Of a stretch of DNA of 64,000 bases, positions 59,849 to 64,000 are shown piece by piece (the stretch's first letter is position 1; every line of letters starts with the position of its first letter). Origin of the DNA: a virus. Below the pieces are notes generated by a model. The model saw only the letters and a list, made by a program, of their open reading frames with translations. It was not told where the DNA came from and ran no database searches. The DNA is taken from the IMG/VR virus record IMGVR_UViG_3300037520_000900, positions 16,277 to 80,276 of that record, one strand, 5' to 3'. A program made the translations under genes and the position numbers.

Positions 59849-61672
59849 TTATCTCAATTCTTGTAAGTCGAATGTTCTAACTCCATCAACTGTGATTCTA
59901 CCATAGAAACGGTTGTTAACCATTTTCTTAGCGTATCTCGTCATGATACCTTTGATAGGTGTAAAGTTGAATGGGTTATACATTGTAGGTGTTAATTGTA
60001 GAGGTACATACGGAGCGTAAACGTATCCTGTGTCTAACAAAGACGAACCTTTGTGTCCGATAAGGATTTGGTTAGCTGGGAAGTATGGATCTCTATACAC
60101 TTGGTAACGACCTGCCAATGTACCAACTCTTTCGATACCCATGTTGTACTGATCTTGCTCCGGAGAAGCGTTAGATACGTGGAAGTACTCAAGGTCATCA
60201 AAGATTGCAGAAACTTCAGAAGAAACAACGATCCAGTTAGCTCCACCTCTCAATGTAGATTTGTGGATTTGTGCTGACAATTGGTTAATTGCTGTAATCA
60301 AAGTTTGATTCCAATCTTTTTGAGTGTATGATGTTGTTTGAGAAATTCTTCTCCATCCGTTGTAATCCCATCTTAGGTTCCAAGCCGCTCCTTTTCTAAG
60401 GTCTCTCAAGATTTCTCTATCGATTTCAGCCGCCACTTGCTCAGACAATAAAGCTGTTAATTCAGCCTCAGCGTCGATGTTATGGAATGCTGAAACGTCT
60501 TGTGCTAATTCAGGTGACCATTGTGCTCTTAGTTTTCTTTCTGTAACTGATACAGTAACTGACTCAAGGTCAAAAGAAACTTCACCAATTTTATCTTCAA
60601 ATTCTAATTCAGCGTATCTTTTAAATACCGCAGTAAATGATGTTCCAGAAGGAATTGCAGTTACAGTTGCTCCTGTATAACCATCTAAAGATGTAGCGTT
60701 ACAGTCAGCACATACCGGACAAGATAAATCAACTTCTAAGTAAATACATCCATCAACTGAACATACACTTTCGTAAGAACCACCATTTCCACCAGGGAAT
60801 TCAGTTCTAACTACATTATAATTAGGATTAACAATCGCTTTACCGTATTGTTGAGTAACTACTCTAAACAATAATGGTGTAGCAGAAGGAACAGTACATG
60901 GTGAACTTCCACCAATAGTTAAACCATCAGATTTAATGATTTTTAAATCAGAAAGGAAAGATTCTGTATCCATTTCAGATCCATCAGGACCAATTAATTT
61001 ACCAGTACCCACTTGGTTAAATCCACACATTTTTAATAATACTTTTCTAACACCTGTTGTAGATGCTGTATAAGTAGCACTGTTATTAGATGGAATTAGA
61101 GTACCGTTAGACCACTCTAAAACAGTTGTAGGTGAAGTAACCGCAGTAAATGTACCTTTTGAATAATCGAATAATCCTGGAGGGTTTAATCCTGCTTCAG
61201 CACCTTCATAAAATAAATCATAAAGATTTTTAGCGTATTCGTTACCATCATCATAACCTGATGCCGTAGTACTATCTGAACCTGGAGCTCCGATTGGTGC
61301 AAAATGCGTGTTAGGGTTAGCTGCGTCGCCATTATATCCTTGGATTTTAGGTACAAAGTAGAACAATTTACCGATTGGTAAGTTCATAGCTTGTACAGAT
61401 ACTAAATCATTAGCCAACAATTTAGAGAAAACTCTTCTAACGATAGGAAATACTACAGTTTCAAATGAACCTGAACTATCAGTAGATGCCGCTTCGTTAA
61501 TTAGGTGAGACGCTTGGTTTTCATATAACTGTGCCATGTTCTCTTTGATGTGTCCTTTAAGACCGTCTAGGAATCCTAATCTATCCCATTTGTTAATTGT
61601 ATCTTCTTTGATAACTTTCAAGTGCTTAAGACCGATGTTACCTACAAGACCTGATTCTAATAATGCTCCCAT
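59849..61672 (-). CDS. gp23: Major capsid protein (gp23-like)
   Basis: 607 residues (T4 gp23: 521). The first 60 residues end HLINE then AAST, which fits a propeptide cut by a gp21-type protease after [LI]-x-E; T4 gp23 is cut after residue 65. The conserved start of the mature domain has FETVVFPIVRRVFSKLLAND then LVSVQAMNLPIGKLFYFVPK, as in T4 gp23 (VRRAIPNL..YDVCGVQPM). The C-terminal part has FHVSNASPEQDQYNMGIERV, YRDPYFPANQILIGHKGSSL and YAPYVPLQLTPTMYNPFNFT then PIKGIMTRYAKKMVNNRFYG, typical. An insertion with Cys (CPVCADCNA) is present. It forms the head shell. Confidence 0.96.
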   Translation of the reverse strand: MGALLESGLVGNIGLKHLKVIKEDTINKWDRLGFLDGLKGHIKENMAQLYENQASHLINEAASTDSSGSFETVVFPIVRRVFSKLLANDLVSVQAMNLPIGKLFYFVPKIQGYNGDAANPNTHFAPIGAPGSDSTTASGYDDGNEYAKNLYDLFYEGAEAGLNPPGLFDYSKGTFTAVTSPTTVLEWSNGTLIPSNNSATYTASTTGVRKVLLKMCGFNQVGTGKLIGPDGSEMDTESFLSDLKIIKSDGLTIGGSSPCTVPSATPLLFRVVTQQYGKAIVNPNYNVVRTEFPGGNGGSYESVCSVDGCIYLEVDLSCPVCADCNATSLDGYTGATVTAIPSGTSFTAVFKRYAELEFEDKIGEVSFDLESVTVSVTERKLRAQWSPELAQDVSAFHNIDAEAELTALLSEQVAAEIDREILRDLRKGAAWNLRWDYNGWRRISQTTSYTQKDWNQTLITAINQLSAQIHKSTLRGGANWIVVSSEVSAIFDDLEYFHVSNASPEQDQYNMGIERVGTLAGRYQVYRDPYFPANQILIGHKGSSLLDTGYVYAPYVPLQLTPTMYNPFNFTPIKGIMTRYAKKMVNNRFYGRITVDGVRTFDLQELR

Positions 61673-61715
61673 TTTTAATTTTTTTAATTAGAGTTTATTT
61701 TTTTTATTTTATGTA

Positions 61716-61723
61716 TATAAATA
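61716..61723 (-). promoter_or_regulatory. Putative late promoter TATTTATA
   Basis: About 43 bases before the capsid ATG, with an A/T-only leader lacking a Shine-Dalgarno sequence. Confidence 0.5.
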
Positions 61724-61748
61724 TACAGATTTTTAAAAAAGTTTATTT

Positions 61749-63278
61749 TTATTTAATTTTTGCCATCAAATCCTTCATTCTCATGAACTGAGGATTCTCA
61801 TACGTTTTACTTTCGATTAGATTTGTTGCTGATCCTGTTTGTGGAGTTTTAACCACTCTTTCAGTGATTGATTCTTTAACAACAGTCGCAGATCCATTAC
61901 CATCTAATTCGTTTTTAATTGTTTTGTAGAGATTTTTAGACTCTTTCAAAGATTCTACATTATCAAATCTTCTAAGAATATTTATTTTCTCTTGTTTTGT
62001 TGTTGAGTGTTCGGTAAACAATCTTGTTGAGTATGCTAAATTTGAATTAAATACAGCAACTTCATTTAATTTATTTCTAAAGAAGTCTAATGCTTTTTTA
62101 TACTCTTCATTTTTTTCTCTCAATAAGTTTAACTCACCATTTACAGATTCAACTTTTAAATGTCTAGGTGCGGTTCTTGGTTTAGGAAGGCCTTTTCTAC
62201 CCCAATATTTACCGTTACCCAAAGTTCTAGCCGCTTCAGATTGTTCTGCAGAATCTTTACGTGATATAGGTAATAATTCTTCACCGTCTTCTTCCTCGTT
62301 CCACTCTTCTTCCATTTCTTTTTCAAATGAAGTTTCAGCAACACCTCTTTTTAATTTAGATGGATATTTGAATTTCATTTTTCCTACTCTTCCTTTAGCT
62401 TTAAAAGATTCCATTTTCAACTCTTCGTCATCCTGTTCGTACATTTCAGCACCTAAATCATCTTCGTCATCCTGTTCGTACATTTCAGCACCTAAATCAT
62501 CTTCGTCATCCTGTTCGTACATTTCAGCACCTAAATCATCTTCACCACCTATTTCGTACATAGGTTTTGGTTTTTGATCTTGTTCTGAATATTCAGTAGT
62601 ATTACCCGTTTCATACATTTCGTACTCATCTTCATATTCATCTTCGTGATCATCATAACCTGACTCGTCAGAATACTTATCATATCCAACTTCTTTATCT
62701 TCAAAACTTAATTCATAAAGAATTTCCTCATCTAATCTTGATTTCATTTTTCTTTTTCTTTTGCTCTCCTCTAATTGAACCATGTAATCTTTGTTCGTTT
62801 CATTGTCAGATATGTGTAAAAATTTACCATCTCTTTTAACAATAATACCATCTTCATCTCCCATAGCCCTAAATACTTTAAGTACGTCAGTCATAGGTGA
62901 TTGAGTCATGTCCAATGGAGGCATTTCTTGATTATCATCAACAGAAACTTCGGCATCCATTTCCATGTCACCTTCGTCGTCGGTGTCCATTTCATAATCA
63001 GCCATTTCTGTTTCATCTTCCATTCCGTCTTCCATTCCGTCTTCCATTCCGTCTTCTAAATTCTCGTCTTCAACCTCTGGGGTTTCCATACCTTCTTCTT
63101 GTTCATATAAAGACCTTTTAGATTTTTTTGAACCACTTAATGATTCCCTTACTAATTCACTGATTTCTTCCTTCATCGTAGAAGCAAGTATTCCTTTTGC
63201 GTTTTCGCTGATAGCGTCTTCAACTGCCTTTATTTGTAATAAGGTGTTTTCTACTATCGATTTTTCATTTCCTGTCAT
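61749..63278 (-). CDS. gp22: Prohead scaffold/core protein (gp22-like)
   Basis: Start at ATG 63278 (509 residues); the longer frame would begin at a TTG inside the promoter. Position between protease and capsid genes is the T4 21-22-23 order. The C-terminal helical part (ESVNGELNLLREKNEEYKKA, LDFFRNKLNEVAVFNSNLAY, STRLFTEHSTTKQEKINILR, FDNVESLKESKNLYKTIKNE) resembles the T4 gp22 core pattern. The middle has an acidic low-complexity insertion, including three 39-base repeats (DDLGAEMYEQDDE) and MEDG repeats. Such acidic cores are expected to be cut into peptides during maturation. Confidence 0.82.
   Translation of the reverse strand: MTGNEKSIVENTLLQIKAVEDAISENAKGILASTMKEEISELVRESLSGSKKSKRSLYEQEEGMETPEVEDENLEDGMEDGMEDGMEDETEMADYEMDTDDEGDMEMDAEVSVDDNQEMPPLDMTQSPMTDVLKVFRAMGDEDGIIVKRDGKFLHISDNETNKDYMVQLEESKRKRKMKSRLDEEILYELSFEDKEVGYDKYSDESGYDDHEDEYEDEYEMYETGNTTEYSEQDQKPKPMYEIGGEDDLGAEMYEQDDEDDLGAEMYEQDDEDDLGAEMYEQDDEELKMESFKAKGRVGKMKFKYPSKLKRGVAETSFEKEMEEEWNEEEDGEELLPISRKDSAEQSEAARTLGNGKYWGRKGLPKPRTAPRHLKVESVNGELNLLREKNEEYKKALDFFRNKLNEVAVFNSNLAYSTRLFTEHSTTKQEKINILRRFDNVESLKESKNLYKTIKNELDGNGSATVVKESITERVVKTPQTGSATNLIESKTYENPQFMRMKDLMAKIK
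62424..62540 (-). repeat. Three perfect 39-bp coding repeats
   Basis: Copies at 62424-62462, 62463-62501 and 62502-62540. Each keeps the frame and encodes a 13-residue acidic unit. A fourth, altered copy follows. Confidence 0.95.
63016..63051 (-). repeat. Three perfect 12-bp coding repeats
   Basis: Unit tcttccattccg, encoding MEDG/GMED, near the scaffold N-terminal third. In-frame slippage product. Confidence 0.9.
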
Positions 63279-63313
63279 TTCTAAAAAGCAATGCGTTATT
63301 GGTTTATTTATCA

Positions 63314-63321
63314 AATAAATA
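63314..63321 (-). promoter_or_regulatory. Putative late promoter TATTTATT
   Basis: 35 bases before the scaffold ATG at 63278; overlaps the TTG of the longer frame, which supports the ATG start. Confidence 0.45.
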
Positions 63322-63370
63322 TACCCAAATTAAAAAAAAGTTAATTTTTTTATAAAATGACTAAAAATAA

Positions 63371-63402
63371 AAAAAGGGAACACTAACAAGTATTCCCTTT
63401 TT
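63371..63402 (-). terminator. Rho-independent terminator
   Basis: Minus strand 13-base-pair stem with one G-U pair (GGGAATAC / GTGTTCCC core), 6-base loop and TTTTATTTTT tail. Ends the protease/DUF4494 transcript before the scaffold promoter. Confidence 0.85.
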
Positions 63403-63423
63403 TAAATGAAAAATAATTATTTA

Positions 63424-63633
63424 TTATTCTATTACTTCGTCAATTTTACTTTCAACAATCGCAGTTATTCTCCAATCCATCGTGTAAGTTTCATAAGCTT
63501 TAGTTACTTTGGCCTCAACATCTGTAGGTGAATACGCCTTAACTAATTTTTCTTCTTTCATTTTTTTTACCTTTCCGCTGTTTTCATCAACCATGTCGGT
63601 TGTTACTCTTGCTACAAAATATTTTTCATCCAT
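63424..63633 (-). CDS. DUF4494-like small protein
   Basis: 69 residues. MDEKYFVARVTTDMVDENSG, then VKAYSPTDVEAKVTKAYETY, then WRITAIVESKIDEVIE. The pattern (a strand, 'K..K.e..lV.A.s.tdaEa', a helix, and a final 'i..I....i.Evi') resembles DUF4494 proteins found in Bacteroidota genomes and phages. It lies between protease and scaffold genes and before a terminator. Function unknown. Confidence 0.65.
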   Translation of the reverse strand: MDEKYFVARVTTDMVDENSGKVKKMKEEKLVKAYSPTDVEAKVTKAYETYTMDWRITAIVESKIDEVIE

Positions 63634-63645
63634 ATCTTAATAATT

Positions 63646-64000
63646 TTATTTATCCAAATAATCGGATAATCTTTTCATTAAGTCAATAGATTTGTTCAAA
63701 GAAGAAGAATTTGAATGTACGTTTTCATGTTCTGTAAGTTTTTCTTCATATTTTGGTCTATCATCTTTATTTAAGTAAAGATATGCACCTGGTGTTGACG
63801 GTGAAGAAACTAAATCAAAACATATAAGTTCAAAATCTTCTTGTACTTCATTTTGTTCGCCTTTTTTAACTAAGGAACCAACACCACGAGAAGAAACCCC
63901 CATTGTAACACCTTGTCTCATCATATTTGCAGCAATATCACCTTTAGAAGAAACAATACCTCTTTCGTGAAAACCTGGAGTTGTAAGTAATTTTATTTTA
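63646..64000 (-). CDS. gp21: Prohead core protease, C-terminal part (gp21-like; 5' end outside window)
   Basis: Open to the window edge; 117 residues plus stop are seen, so the N-terminal part with the catalytic His is missing. VSSKGDIAANMMRQGVTMGV, SSRGVG, then VQEDFELICFDLVSSPSTPG. The GVSSRG(l/v)G segment with the nucleophilic Ser and a following 'DFEL..fDiV..Ps.PGAY' match T4 gp21 (herpes-type serine protease fold, cuts after [LI]-x-E). The T4 enzyme matures the capsid, scaffold and internal proteins. Here the LINE-A site of the capsid protein and the [LIV]-x-E tags of several proteins fit the same specificity. Confidence 0.88.
   Translation of the reverse strand, partial: KIKLLTTPGFHERGIVSSKGDIAANMMRQGVTMGVSSRGVGSLVKKGEQNEVQEDFELICFDLVSSPSTPGAYLYLNKDDRPKYEEKLTEHENVHSNSSSLNKSIDLMKRLSDYLDK

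Noticed and set aside
63279-63314. A longer scaffold start (TTG at 63314)
   Set aside because: It overlaps the TATTTATT promoter; the ATG at 63278 lies at a usual distance and gives the scaffold a normal N-terminus.
1-64000. tRNA genes, insertion sequences, integrase or attachment sites
   Set aside because: No cloverleaf, transposase or integrase motif was recognised on reading; a dedicated tRNA scan was not possible.

Overview
The window is a contiguous piece of a large, very AT-rich tailed-phage genome with a T4-type myovirus layout. On the minus strand at the right end it carries a gp21-type prohead protease, a gp22-type scaffold and a gp23-type major capsid protein in T4 order. Elsewhere it has a contractile sheath, a gp19-type tube, a gp26-like baseplate protein, a tape measure candidate, gp13/gp14/gp15-like neck candidates, a gp5-like OB-fold baseplate protein, a family B DNA polymerase and a divergent late sigma-like factor. 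The host is most likely a member of Bacteroidota, probably Flavobacteriia. Most starts lack a Shine-Dalgarno sequence and sit behind A/T-only leaders, the DNA polymerase has a TTTG-N20-TATATTTA promoter, and one gene encodes a secreted protein of the type IX secretion (T9SS) kind, a system restricted to Bacteroidota.

Layout. 1-9,715 (minus): a giant baseplate/tail protein (cut by the window edge), tape measure candidate, a 58-residue overlapping ORF, gp26-like protein, tail tube and a HAD-like protein. 9,712-15,559 (mostly minus): a 46-residue protein, tail sheath, neck candidates and a tagged repeat protein, with a small ribbon-helix-helix gene on the plus strand. 15,657-20,014 (plus): SNF2 helicase, a metallopeptidase-superoxide dismutase fusion, gp13-like neck protein and a small beta protein. 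20,011-31,131 (minus): DNA polymerase, then a tail-fibre/baseplate cassette that includes a 9-residue-repeat solenoid. 31,183-33,687 (plus): small head or virion-associated proteins, one WYL-like. 33,774-49,933 (plus): a glycan island of glycosyltransferases, methyltransferases and two GDP-mannose-dehydratase relatives, with exonuclease, dUTPase, PhoH and a degenerate HAD protein among them. 49,933-56,993 (plus): late sigma, baseplate proteins and small tagged proteins. 56,982-64,000 (minus): tagged basic protein, T9SS protein, capsid, scaffold, a DUF4494-like protein and protease.

Three patterns cut across the genes. First, an octamer TATTTATW, the reverse complement of the T4 late promoter TATAAATA, lies 3-45 bases upstream of about twenty starts, mostly structural genes, always in the same orientation to the gene. 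It is a good candidate for the late promoter read by the sigma factor at 49,933; at five starts it is so close that the mRNA would be leaderless. Second, several otherwise unrelated proteins begin with a short amphipathic segment ending in [LIV]-x-E, much like T4 capsid-targeting propeptides, and the capsid protein has a matching site (LINE-A). This suggests a set of proteins packaged into the prohead and trimmed by the protease at 63,646. Third, tail-fibre genes show repeats and a duplication scar that point to rapid adhesin change.

The most unusual genes are the Zn-metallopeptidase/Mn-type superoxide dismutase fusion (17,433-18,524) and the CUB-GEVED-T9SS surface protein just downstream of the capsid gene (57,710-59,698). 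I saw no tRNA, CRISPR array, insertion sequence, origin or attachment site, and no gene-free stretch over 300 bases. Functional names come from reading motifs by eye; no database search was run.
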